From Neopestalotiopsis rosae (taxonomy: Eukaryota > Ascomycota > Sordariomycetes > Amphisphaeriales > Sporocadaceae): a DNA stretch of 64,000 nt. The notes beneath the pieces are model-generated. The model was given only the letters and a program-made list of their open reading frames with translations, had not been told where the DNA came from and did no database searches. Made by a program: the position numbers and the translations under genes. Below, piece by piece: positions 13,112 to 24,389 of the stretch (the first letter of the stretch is position 1; each line of letters opens with the position of its first letter). The stretch spans positions 1,736,001 through 1,800,000 of the forward strand of contig JALGAS010000007.1 in the NCBI GenBank assembly GCA_023078685.1, given 5' to 3'.

Positions 13112-14099
13112 CTTTGGGAATATCGCAACCCGATCATCGTTTCAGATAAGCCCATTACGAGGGCTGTTGAGTACATTCCAGTATCCCAAAGTGCATCCGA
13201 TTCGGATGAAAAAGACTGCTTGTCTCCTGAAAAGACCTCGTTTCCAGCACGTTGGAGATGTAGTTTGCTCATTCTCGGTGCTGTTCTCCTAGGCTCTTTG
13301 TGTGCCAATACATTCTTTGTCTACCGTGAGATTGTGAGGCCTTGGGAGCTTCTCGACAAGTTGCCCACGCAATATGGTATTTCCCAGAAATCGGCATTCC
13401 ATACATGGCCGAAAGTGCTAACTTTGGTCTGTCCAGCGGGTCTACGCCGTGATGTACTGACGGAAGTCAATGCTCACAGTGACTTCGACAGCGTAAACCG
13501 AACAATTCAAGATGCTGCTTGGAGTCACGTTGATCTTGAGCCTTGGAACGGATTCTTAGCCCTCGATGAGGACTATGCCATGGCACAAGGACTTCCGCAC
13601 TCTCAGCGCTGGCCGTGGGACTCATCAAAAGGTGTCTATATTATGACCAGCTCGCATGAAATTCATTGCGTGGTAAGTGCTCCAGAATCACCTATCATGA
13701 CACACAGTTTCTGATTTCTGCTATTAGCATGCGCTTCGCGTTCTCGTGAACGAAGACCATGACGGTGTTCCCGAAAATCAACGAACGTGGCACTACCCAC
13801 ACTTGATGCACTGCCTAAACGTCCTACGGGAATCCATCATGTGCAACGCTGACGATACGCCATTGTATATTGGGCGACTTCATAAAAATATCAACGAGGA
13901 GTCCCCTCGCGCCGGTACTGGTACAATCAAGACCTGTCGCAATTGGAACAAGTTGCAAGCATGGTCTCGTGAGAGAAGCGCATGCTACCGACCGGTTCAT
14001 TGGGCAGAAGAAGGGTTCAAAGAGATTGATCGTTACAAGTCTTGCCCCAGTGGTGCAAAGCCTTGGGAGCAACTTGAAAAATTAGAAAACATTCCGTAG
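13112..14099 (+). CDS. UstYa-family (DUF3328) oxidase, 5' end unresolved
   Basis: Exon 13112-13672 (starting at a strong CT-rich acceptor ending TCACAG) joins exon 13728-14099 via a GTAAGT..TTAG intron. The protein has a short cytosolic N-terminus, one transmembrane helix (LLILGAVLLGSLCANTFFV) and the two diagnostic HxxHC motifs: HEIHC, and HLMHC followed by LNVLRESIMCNADDTPLY. UstYa-family proteins catalyse oxidative steps, notably side-chain ring closure in dikaritin RiPPs (ustiloxin, phomopsin, asperipin), and also occur in other pathways. No in-frame ATG precedes the helix: the frame opens at 13028 with GTG. So a further 5' exon, or loss of the start, must be assumed. It converges on the small KR-processed peptide gene 364 bases away. 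Confidence 0.85.
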
Positions 14100-14462
14100 G
14101 ATGAGAGCAAATAGTTCGAGTTGGCGCTCTGCCAATTTTGATGTCCAGATAATTCGATGTACTGTCTCTGCATTCTCTTGCTGCCCATAAGCCTCGGTTC
14201 CAAGTAATCAACCACCGTGTATTCATATCTGACGCGGGACAATATAACATATTCGTCAGGATTTCCTTTTGAATTGCTGAACAATTTCATTGTCTCGATT
14301 TTATCTGGAATCTCGCACTAACATATTACGGGACACTTGAACAATGATGATTTACACGTTTTCCTCATTGAAAATATCTCAGAATCTTGACTTAATTGAC
14401 TATACCAATCGAACTCAATCTAAACCACCATTTCCTTTGCTAACATGTCAACTCGTATCAAC

Positions 14463-14738
14463 TCAGAAATCGCAGGCAATGACGGCGCCTGGGGTATCAT
14501 CGGCTACAGCTCGCTTGTAGGTGGCACCTGAACCCATCTCCGGAACAAGGGGGCAAGGGTTTCTTTTGGCAACATCGGCGTGACCAACAGCTGCTAAAGT
14601 ATGGTTGATTAGTCATTTTCATATGGCAGGATTATGCAAGAGGGTCAAGTTACCATGATCGAGAGGGAGAGTCGGCATGGCACAAGTCAGAGCGGCTAGC
14701 GAAGCTAGAGCTGCGATGATGGAAGTGTAAGCGTGCAT
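14463..14738 (-). CDS. small secreted peptide precursor with dibasic (Kex2) sites, candidate RiPP precursor
   Basis: Two exons, 14738-14654 and 14593-14463, join in phase to 71 residues. The 60-base intron has donor GTAACT, branch site GACTAATC and a tandem TAGCAG acceptor, either of which keeps frame. The N-terminus MHAYTSIIAALASLAALTCA is a clear signal peptide. The rest is divided by two dibasic sites: ..HADVAKR, then NPCPLVPEMGSGATY, then KR, then AVADDTPGAVIACDF and stop. This is the architecture of Kex2-processed fungal peptides such as dikaritin precursors. Unlike UstA-type precursors, the processed units are not repeats. It lacks the WC..GQ..CW pattern of alpha-type pheromones. I do not recognise the family; the RiPP role is inferred from the adjacent UstYa gene. 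Confidence 0.6.
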
Positions 14739-15685
14739 TTTCTTTTCTGTAGGTCTGGGCGACGAAGCCGGTGATAATAGATATTGTGATGGATGGAGAA
14801 TGTGATGCTGTGACTTCAATAGAAAATTTAAGCAGAGAATCTCGCCTCTTATGTAGTCCTCGCACCGCCTCGCCTCTACACCAACCATCACTGCACAGGT
14901 CCTTGATGCATTGAGTCCATTACTCTCGTATCAAGGTATATTCACATCCAAAGTCCTAGCCGCCAACAGCATATAAGACGCCATCTTGGCACATTTGGCC
15001 CCAGAGTCACACTCCTTACACATTTTACTAATCGACTCTGTATCGGGTATGCTAGACGCGGGAAGCCCAAAGTAGTCCGACAGTCCGCTCGTGCAGCATC
15101 TGGACCAGGGGCTGGGGGTCCCGGAATGTGGGTATTGGTGGTTAGCATGCAGTTTAGGACCAACAGCATTCAGATCGGCATGACCACACTACGCAATGTG
15201 ACTCTGCTTGCTTTGAACCGCGGCAGATTTTCGAAACATTTGTCGCTTTTGAGGCCGAAGCACAAAGTTTCGGTAAATCTCTTCACTTTCGGACTGCGCA
15301 ATAATATTACAACTTTTTCTTCGCTTGTTGATTGGAATGAGTTCCCCTGCTCGATGCTATCTGTATCCTTGTACCTCGCACATGACCAGATACCTAGATA
15401 TATAGGTTGGTGCAGGTGCCTAGAGCATTATGTGACGGGAATTCCGGGGATAACCCGAATCACAACCATGAAAGTAAAATAAGTCAGTAATTTGTACCTT
15501 GCCAGCACGCAGCTCTGATGAAAAGCTATATGCCTATTCTTAGAAACCCGACCCCGTTTCTTGCATCAATCATCATAACGCATCACTGGTTGATAAAAAG
15601 ATCCTAAGAGAACTCCTCAAAGTTTTTCGACGCAATTTTGTCTCTGAGACACATTGGTCTTTGCATAGGAAATCGAGATCTCATC
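14739..15685. other. intergenic, no supported gene
   Basis: This stretch lies between two divergently transcribed genes and should contain both promoters. A TTAAAT-like element at about 14825-14832 may serve the small peptide gene. No coding frame is supported. Confidence 0.4.
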
Positions 15686-17126
15686 ATGTCGGACTCCTCC
15701 AAAGATGGTATGCTAGCCCTTTGTGGCACGTTGATGGGTTTGTCCATCATCGTCGTCGGCCTTCGCCTCTGGGCGCGTAGACGTTATAAAGTGCCTTTCA
15801 TGGCCGATGATAGCTTCGTTATTCTCGCTTTGGTGCGTCGAAAATCACCGCCAGGTCCAAGGACTTTTCCCGGGAAAAAGGCTTCGCTAATTCTGATGCT
15901 GGGTTGCAGCTTTCATACATCGGAGCTTCCATTTGCGCGTTTATCAGTAAGGCCACCTTTCTCATCTTTTGAATACCCAAACCTCTATATATACGTACAA
16001 AAAGGTGCTCGAATGCAACGAAGAAGCTGAGCAAATTCTATCTACAGTGGTACACAACAAGACAATAGGCTATTCCACTCATGATTTCACCTCCGAAGAG
16101 CTCCTGAAAACGGGCAAAGCAGACCACGTGGTGAGTACTCATATTTATTATGATGTCCTCTTATCAATACTGGACAGACTAATAATGAGACAACTATCCA
16201 GTCTCAAATCGTACTTGATGTTCTCACCAATAACACCCTCGCGTGTGTCAAGCTCAGCGCATTGCTCTTTTACCGGCGCATTTTCTTCGCTAGCCGCACT
16301 TGGACCCTGATCAAGGCAATGACTTGGGCCGCGATAGTTGTTGTTGTCTTGTGGCTTTTGGTATTCCAGTTCTTGGCGGGCTTCCAATGCGGCACACATT
16401 TCTCCGCACTCTGGGACGGCAGCTACACTCAATACTGCACCATTTCATTCCCATTTCTTTATGGGCTTGTGATTTCCGACTTCCTATTGGATATCTGGAT
16501 CCTAGCAATACCTATTCCAGGTGTGAGTATATCTGTCATTGGACAGTGCCCATTCCAAATCCCCGAACCCTTGGCTGACATGCTTGAAGATCCTACGTCT
16601 TCAAATAACCAATAAAAGGAAGTTTTCCATCATTGGCGTGTTCCTTCTAGCTTTCGTGTAAGTACTCACAATCACGAGCCATCTGCTCTATCTAGTTCTC
16701 ATCATGTTCTAGGGGCCTCGGGGCATCAATTGCTCGCATGGTACAATACGTTGAAATTGAGCAAGGAGGAACAAACTACCTCCTCCACACCGACCACGAG
16801 CGTAAGTTCCTGTTGTTTGAGCTTGGTTATATGTACTGAATCCTGTTATAGGACTAATTACTGCTTCCTTCTTCTACACGATGATGGAGTCCGGAATTGG
16901 ACTCATTGCCGTCAACTTGCCCTCGTTGCGAATCATTTCATTCCCAAGCACGCCTAGCGAGTTCCTTCGCAGCATGAGAAGCCTGATTGAACTCTCTTTT
17001 CTGCGCGGCAGCAGTACAGATGTCGCCCATAACGATTCTGTGAGTGTTGAAAGTAACAATGAGGTCAAAGAACACGCCAACACGGGTCCTGTGAGCGAGC
17101 GACCAAGCGAGCATTCACAAGTGTGA
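15686..17126 (+). CDS. rhodopsin-domain integral membrane protein (fungal, PTH11-related type)
   Basis: Seven exons join in phase: 15686-15832, 15910-15946, 16048-16130, 16202-16522, 16590-16657, 16713-16801 and 16852-17126, giving 339 residues. The layout is that of the fungal seven-helix 'Rhodopsin domain' family. It runs from helix 1 (LMGLSIIVVGLRLWARRR) through the short MADDSF acidic motif, helix-loop KLSALLFYRRIF, a conserved Cys in GFQCGTHF, and FFYTMMESGIGLIAVNLPSLR to an acidic cytosolic tail. Members are orphan; relatives with an N-terminal CFEM domain include the PTH11 receptor of Magnaporthe, but no CFEM domain is present here. It is divergent from the small peptide gene. The third exon boundary (16048) is the least certain. 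Confidence 0.85.
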
Positions 17127-18124
17127 TCGTGAAATGCCGGCTGGGGATTTTTTCAAACAACTTGTCTAAAGTCAATGTTATAAGTGGAAGAGAAAATGGA
17201 TTCAATTATATTAGATTGGTAATCTCGAAATGGAACTGGGCGCAACCAACCCCTAGACGTTACACGTCTCGCTGAAGGCGGGAGCACAGAGGCCTGTTGC
17301 ATTCAACAAAGGGACAGTATTTGATCATGGATTAACTCGAAATGAACAAGCTGACTGCCGCGCTACCTTAAGAGTTTTCATAGCATCTATATAGTTGTCT
17401 AGAAATTTAGGAATGACTGTCAGCGATAGACGTCTTTCGGATCGATACGTTTTATGTGCTTCCTAAGACTAAGAGGATTACTTTAACGCATTCTCGGTTC
17501 TAAAACCAATAGCTCCCCACGATAAGCCCGCTATAACGTCCACTGTAGCGTGCAAAAGTCAACTGTATCGTCCACCGAAGCCATCAGTCGCCATGAGTGG
17601 AACGAGAAAAGAAAAACGGCCGAAAAAAAAAAAAAAGGAGCAAGGATCAATTCGCTTTAGTGCTAGACGTAGATCGAATAGAGTCGCGAATCTACGATTT
17701 CGTATTTCCAAATGTGACGACTTCCGGTCGCGGAGGGGGATCTACCTATTTCAATTGATATGTCGCGAGACCCCCGCAACTTTGACGAGCCCGACCTCTT
17801 CAAGCTGGAGCGCTGGCTGGAGGAGAAGCGTCCAGAAACTGAAAGTTTACGTGGCTTTGTATTCACCCTTCGGCCATACGGTTGCTTGGCATCACTCTGG
17901 CCTATTTGACATTGCGGCTTGCAAGAGCCATGCCCGTTTTCTCTTTGGACTGGGAGCTTGTCAACCCTAAGATACATGTTGTCGAGGATAGCGAAATGCA
18001 TCTCTTTTGGTTCCGACCAGAGCTGCGTGTCAGGTTTTCCAAGAGCAAAGATTGAGGATAGAATCACTTGGCAATTAGTCACTGATTTGAGTTTTCGCTG
18101 CAGAATTATCTTTTCCTATGGTTC
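17127..18124. other. intergenic, no supported gene
   Basis: It contains a 14-base A run at 17623-17636. The overlapping open frames at 17593-18082 have no domain similarity I recognise. Confidence 0.45.
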
Positions 18125-19110
18125 CTACAAATTTATCGTCTCTGATGACTGAGGTTTATTGTGTCCAACTGCATGGGCTCTCAGACTGTCTCTAGAGTCG
18201 CCTCGGATGTAGGCGTAAAACTTTTGAGATCTTGGTCGATCGCGCTTCTCTCGTGGTGGCGGGCTGATTTGGCAGATGGTCCAGATAGCCAAGTATGTAA
18301 TGACCAGCTCAGGAAGCATCGTCATGAGCAAGTAGGGAGTCGGACTGCCTTTTACCGCGTTCCATGTCCTATCGCCAGTGATTTGGTAGATCAGTGCATA
18401 GGCGGTACGTATCGCCAACAGTGGTACGCATAAGACAACGCAGCGAATGGAGCGCTTCTCGTCCATGGGATAGCTGGCCCGATTGTGCCACAGAAACCAC
18501 GTCATACCAGCCACCAGCAGGTACATGCTCGTATAGAGACCAAAGCTGGCTTGTGTATACGACGTAGGAGCAAGCGATGATTTATGCGAAGCAGCCACGA
18601 ATCCGCCAATGGCGAGACCAATATCGACCCAGGTGATGAGTTGTGGATACCAAAACCAATTCGGATGTATTGTCTGGACTTCTTTGTTTCTGTAGGCAAG
18701 TCTGATTGTTAGCATCTACATTGTACACATCATGACAGCCCGCAAGTCCTTGGCCAATCGAGTAAATGCTCGGGAAGGAAGTATGAAAGAAGAAAAGGAA
18801 AAATGACACACAAAAGAGAAAAGACTCACGCTCGCTGCAAAAATTCTAAAAGCAGAAAGACAAGTAGTACCATGCCTAAAGACTCGCAGACAAAGACTCC
18901 TGCCCATACGCTATCGGCGTCGTTTGTTATGGTACCGAGCATACAACCAGCCCCGACAATGCGAAAGATGGAAAAGACGCCGATGCAGAACCATCCGTTC
19001 CGGTGTCTGTAAAGAAAAAAGGTTGCAAAGCATAGAGACAAGAAAAAGAGGGCGAGTTGAGCGGCGGCGATGCCGTGCCGAAATGAAAACACAACATCAT
19101 TTTCGGCCAT
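18125..19110 (-). CDS. fungal multi-pass membrane protein, DUF7702-like
   Basis: Two exons, 19110-18830 and 18701-18125, join across a GTGAGT..CAG intron to 285 residues. About seven hydrophobic helices are visible, starting with MAENDVVFSFRHGIAAAQLA, then a helix ending FFLYRHRNGWFCIGVFSIFR, and later ITWVDIGLAIGGFVAAS, YTSMYLLVAGMTWFLWHNR, CVVLCVPLLAIRTAYALIYQ and LLMTMLPELVITYLAIWTIC. The C-terminus is basic and cytosolic. The pattern matches the fungus-specific family called DUF7702, with no assigned function. The start has the family's usual M-x(4-6)-V-x-F beginning. The helices RTAYALIYQITGD and FRIVGAGCML are the most conserved parts as I recall the family. Confidence 0.8.
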
Positions 19111-20236
19111 GTTAGTGTTGATGAAATGAATGATTTCCCACGTCGAAAACGTGTTGATTGCAGACAAAGAAAGTAAAAAATGCCTTGACGGGTGTTGGTT
19201 GGATGTGCAAATACTTTCAATAGATTCGCTTTCAATTTATTTATGAAATATTCTATCTGCGACTTATTTGTACTGCTGGGCCTACATCGTTCACTATTAT
19301 GGGATATCTGTGCCACATGTAGGCACGGTAGTTCTGGTAGGGTATTGAGACTGCCTGGGCTGAATCCGAATGCGAGAGAGGCAAGGCGCAGGATTTTCCA
19401 TTAAAGCGGATCATGCCAAGCATACAGTGCTGACACCCAGAAACTATGTATATCATGTCATGGCTAGGATTCGAGCAGGGTAGCTAGCTACAGGAATAAT
19501 CCTTCTTGATCGGCCGCGTTGACGTCAAATAAATACGTTTTACTCTCATGGTGGTAAGTATTTTGCGATCTCAAAAATCTAATAGCGCTGTTCTGTTTCC
19601 CTGTCTTTCGCACTCGCACCTCCATCCTAAGGGTTGCGAAATATCCATATAGGTCTATTGACTTGATTATTATCCCAATGTCACAATTAATTACCCACCC
19701 CAATACCGCTGTACGTTCTTTCGGACATGAGCCCTCAATGCTTTTCTTGGCACAAGAACTCCGAAATTCTGCCCCCATAGACAGGTATAATCGAAATATA
19801 CATAGTTTCTTGTGTGGACGGATAGTTCTTAGAAGTGATAAAAGTGAGCGGTGTAAGAGAGCACTCCCTTTTTTGTTTCTTTTCTTTTCACTTTTTCTTA
19901 CTTTTCCGTTTTGTTTACCCTCGAGTCAGGCACAAAATAGAGATTTCGTGAAATGAATCTACAATTGAAAGAAGCACTTCGTCGATAGTCACAACAAAGA
20001 GCTTCTCAATGGGCAGTTAGTTGGAGGATGTTGATAGATTTCTCAATTCGGTCAAAACCAACAATAAACACAAAGGCAACATCGTGTAGAGATGTCAAAC
20101 AAAGACATCACTCATGCGAAATTTGCTTGACCTACTTCCCGTAAAGCTCACGTTGTCCGCTCGAGAGACATTTACGATATCTTGCTGTCCCAATATTCTA
20201 CATTTTGAGAATTTGACACTCGAAGCATCGGCAACC
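19111..20236. other. intergenic, no supported gene
   Basis: It is divergent between two genes. T-rich tracts occur near 19870-19920. No coding frame is supported. Confidence 0.45.
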
Positions 20237-21451
20237 ATGGCGCATCATCTCAATCGGGCCTGGATTAATCCGTACCCATTCAGCAATACGGCTGGACATC
20301 AGCACAGAGGGAGATGGCCACATATCACCATCGAGCAAGGTGACATGTTGGAAAAGATGTTGAGCGCATTGGCGACTGGATCAGCGGTTCCTGCACCAAC
20401 CAAGACGATGCACTTGACACTCAATTGTATGAATCGACAATATGATATGCATGCTACACCGAATCCTTGTTGGGCCTACTGTTTTCCTGCATGCAACGTC
20501 ACCACGACAGTAAGGCATCGAGAAAATCGTACAAAGCACGTTCGGATCCTAGACGATCTTGATAAAACTTGGACTCCCAGGCACATTGAACCAAATAGGA
20601 CTGTTGGGGGAAATTTACCGCGATATCGGCATCTTTTATTTATTCACATTCACAAAGGATCATCCCCTGGGCAGGATATTTTTTCCTTGACTGTATATGA
20701 TAGAGATGTACGGGCTTACCCCCACGGGCCGTGGTACCTTCTACCTATCTACCAAAAATGACTAACAATCTGATCGAACTACAGCTCGATATAAGGTCCT
20801 GGCACGATACAGGAATTGGAACGCCCGGGGAGGCTCATGCTCGAGAGGCCGCTGTGGATGCGTGGTGGACTGGCTCTACGTTTGGGTTTCGCGGCTGCCC
20901 TGGGCTGACCAATACTCCCCCTGATAATCACTTCATGACTTACCGTGGAGTCCCAAGACTCTGTAAGCAATCCCAATCACGAAGAGATCCAAAGATCACG
21001 CCTTTCCCAAGCCAAATCTAGGTAATTTCGAGCTGACTCTCCCTCAGTCGCCTCTGTGCGGCAGCGAACACCGCTGAAAAACAAGTGCTATACTGCCTGG
21101 CAGGTCATGGCTTGGGCATTTGCCTTCACCAGATGTGCCGGAACGCCCCAATATTCTGGAGACCTTGCATTTACGGACACTATGTGGATGGCAGGCGGCA
21201 TAGAAGAATGCGCTTGCATCTATGCCAACCTCTTTCTTGTATTGCACTGGAATGCAGTAGCAGGAGTCACATTCAACAATCATAACCACTTGACGTTGGT
21301 AGGGAATGTACACGCTAGATATGGGGTAGAAGTCAGGAGAAACCGCCTCTTTCGTCTGAAAGTCCTAGAATTTTACAACTTGATGCCCATGGCCATTAAA
21401 CCATTGGCCCCCGGGGGAGGCATGAACTTCCGTGATGCTATGAGTGGGTAA
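20237..21451 (+). CDS. unrecognised protein, 350 residues
   Basis: Three exons, 20237-20707, 20785-20962 and 21048-21451, join in phase. The introns carry good signals (donor GTACGG with GACTAAC branch and TACAG; donor GTAAGC with CTCAG). I do not recognise the family. There is no signal peptide or membrane helix; the protein is rich in Trp, His, Asn and Cys (for example NPCWAYCFPACNV and GGIEECACIYANLFLVLHWN). After the stop at 21449, a coding-like stretch continues in another frame to 21656 (ending SEGHMNKIID). A fourth exon could be reached by an unusually short intron (28 or 43 bases), or the gene carries a frameshift. Expression and function are unknown. Confidence 0.5.
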
Positions 21452-21798
21452 TGATTTCATCTGTACACATTCCAGATGTCACGCCCGGAGAGAGATGTTA
21501 AATGGTTTGTTGGGGTCCTATATCATTCATTGGAGCAAACCAGTGAAAATGAAGCATGTGCGTGGGAGATGGAGCGAGGCGTCCTGGGTCAACTTGAGCA
21601 AAGAGTTCAAATTTGCGGGATTCTCTGAGGGACACATGAATAAGATCATAGACTGAGAGTGCATTCGAGTAATAAACTGCCCAAATAAATATCATAGGTT
21701 TCTCATACAATTGTAACGCACACAGCCAGGATACCTTCTCACAGCCAGACAACCACTCCTCTGCGCATGCAAAAAAAGAGCGATTGGTATTGCATAGA

Positions 21799-23049
21799 CT
21801 ACATGGTGGCCCCAGGCAGAGTTTTAAGCCCTGTTTACAAGTCAGACTTCTCATTTCCATATTGATAATGACTCTGTGCTGAAACTTACACTGGCTGGCC
21901 CCAATATCTTCCTTCGAGGCTTGTGCCTTGGTGCAGGCAATGGCTTGATCATTGGTCTGACGCTTGAGAGCTGCGCAGTTGTCGTTGGCGCACTTTGTGT
22001 CCATGGCCTTTTGCAAGGCATCACCTGCAAGATTGGAATTAGATTTTCGAATTCCCAACACAAGTTCACACACGTACACACACGAAAGCATAAAAAGGCA
22101 AAAGGGAAAACGAGAGAAACAAGATGAACAGTCAGTGTTATCTTACCTTTCCAACCGAACAAGTAGTCTCCGTGAATACCATGGCCCGTATTGTCGCCCA
22201 TGCTCAGGTAAAAGGGCTGCGAACCGTCTGTAGGCCAATCGGCCTTGTTGTTGAACTGGCGCGTGTCAAAGATGGCCTCGTACATGACCTGCGGGATCTT
22301 GACCGGGTGCGTAGACGGGCACGCGCCGCCCGACTCAAAGGTGCCCGACGCCGGGTAGGCGACGTGGCTGCGGTGGTCCGGGCTGTCGGTGTTCTTGCCG
22401 TCCCAGCACGAGGGGAACGTGACCGTCATGCGCCAGCCGCCGCCGCACGCCGCTTTGGGGAAGCCGGGCGTGTCGGAGCCGGTGCACGGCGCGCCGCCAA
22501 AGGGGCTCTGGTTCATGTTGGCCTCGCATCGCCAGCACAAGCCCTTGGGTACCTTGCTGGCGTCGCGGTTCATGGGGTCTCCGACGAGCATGCGGAAGCC
22601 CTGACCCAAGAATCAGTCATCAGATATTAGAGGGAGGGAGAAATATTCCTTACCTTGGGGAAGGCTGTGACCTTGGCACTGGCCTGGTATCCTCTGATGT
22701 AATAGATGGTCATACCAGCCTTGGTTCCGAGTCCGAGGTTGACGACCTGGGGGACCAGCTTGAAGGTGCCGTTCTTGGCCTTGAAGTAGACGTTGGCAGT
22801 CCAGTAGTTGGAGAAGTCCTCGGAATATGTGCAGCTGGTACAGGTCGCATCGGTCGGGGGATCGAGCGAGCTGGGGCTCATGCTCGCATTGAAGGAGTTT
22901 CCGCCAACGACCTGGTGCATGTGCGCCGAGGGGACATTTCCGGGCTCGACTAGAGGGTCGATCTGATCAATGGTGAGCTGGGAGCAGCCAAAGCGCATCA
23001 GCTCTTGGGATGCCACCAGCGGCGCCAAAAGCGACAGTAAAAACAACAT
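21799..23049 (-). CDS. secreted DUF1996-domain protein
   Basis: Four exons, 23049-22654, 22600-22147, 22024-21890 and 21830-21799, all with consistent phase, give 338 residues. The signal peptide MLFLLSLLAPLVAS is followed by the DUF1996 domain: LMRFGCSQLTIDQIDPLVEPG near the start, SAHMHQVVGGNSF, CTSCTYSEDFSNYWTANVYF, the Cys-rich centre (LCWRCEANM, PSCWDGKN) and GDNTGHGIHGDYLFGWK. The tail ends LKTLPGATM. The family is secreted and widespread in fungi; no biochemical activity is established to my knowledge. There is no C-terminal WSC domain, which some relatives carry. The high GC of exon 2 contrasts with the flanking intergenic DNA. Confidence 0.92.
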
Positions 23050-24389
23050 GTCTGATGTGGTCTAGTTTCTGCTTGGCTCTATCTGTAATGTATGATAGAA
23101 AGAGGAAAATTTCCTTGACTTGCCTGCCGGCAAGGTGTTTGGTTCTTCGTCCTGATATAGTTGTAAGTCCCTAGTCGCCGTCAAGAAACCTGGGAGTGCC
23201 GGATAAAGTCTGATTGGCTGTCATCGGAACTTGATATCAGAAACCGGTTGTGACGGAATATGCAACTGCCGCTTATTGAACTCATCTATTCTAGAAATTG
23301 GAGACCTCATGACAATAGCTGATTGGGCCGCGGATCATTATGAAGGATATAGTCAGCCCGGCAATTCAGCCTTGGCTACTGACTGGACAGGTTCACCCTG
23401 CAAGTATGGGTGACGATTTGGGTGTTTGCTTTGGTTGATACGCTCGCTTTATCATTTCGCCGCGCTCTGTTCGGAAAATCAAGACCCTGTGTGCTGCTAT
23501 ATGGGATGTATTATTGAAAGTTCACTTTGTACTTACAGCGCTTCAAGTAGCATCACACGTGTTTTGGTTTCACCATCATGACAGTCATGCAATGAACAAC
23601 CTGAGATCAATATCAGTGAGTCGACTATACGACATAAACAAAATTTGCCTCGCTGACAATAATGAGGTTCTGACCCAATTGAGAGGATTCTCTGCTCGTG
23701 CCTTTTCAAATTAGCGGCAAGAGAGAAACTGTTTCTCGGATATTCTGAGGAGAAACATGTTCTTATAGTTTTGAGACGACTTCAACTCAGTCACTTTCTC
23801 AGTAGAGTGAGATCATCATATCCAGAATTGTTTACCGAGATGCTTTAGGTTAGGTAACTTGTCTGTCTGACTTGAAACACCGTAGAACCTCTGCGCCTGA
23901 CTGAATACTAACTTATTGATCTTCACAAGAACACTTATGTCGATTACACCAAACTCCAAAGTATACATATGCACACTTCTTCTGCACGTGTAAAACCCCT
24001 GTCCTCGGATATCTTTGCATCTATGCCTGATTTGGAAGTTCTATCGTAACACGACTAGATAGTCCACCAGGGCCTCCTCCGAATCTCGGGCGGGGGCATT
24101 CGGAGCTGGTGGGGTCTCGTCACTAGCGGCACCTTTCCGAGGACAATACCCCAATCGGCTTGCAAGCAGCCGCATACCTCATGAGATTGATGACCTCTTC
24201 GTCATTATTTTCTTGTAAGAGGTATTCTTGAGTTGATTTGGACTATCCAATTCTAGTCTGTCTTGATTGTATCACTTTGAACAGCGACTTGTAATTTTCC
24301 CCCTCATCGTTGGTCAACTATCGCTAAGAGTCACTGCACTGGTAGCCATATACAGTTTCTTTGAATACCTCGGATCACTGACGCCCAAC
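23050..24389. other. intergenic, no supported gene
   Basis: It separates the divergent DUF1996 and GGT genes. I see nothing beyond short chance frames. Confidence 0.45.

Noticed and set aside
14463..14738. The small peptide as a mating pheromone precursor
   Set aside because: It has signal peptide and KR sites but lacks repeats and the WC..GQ..CW type core of Sordariomycete alpha-type pheromones.
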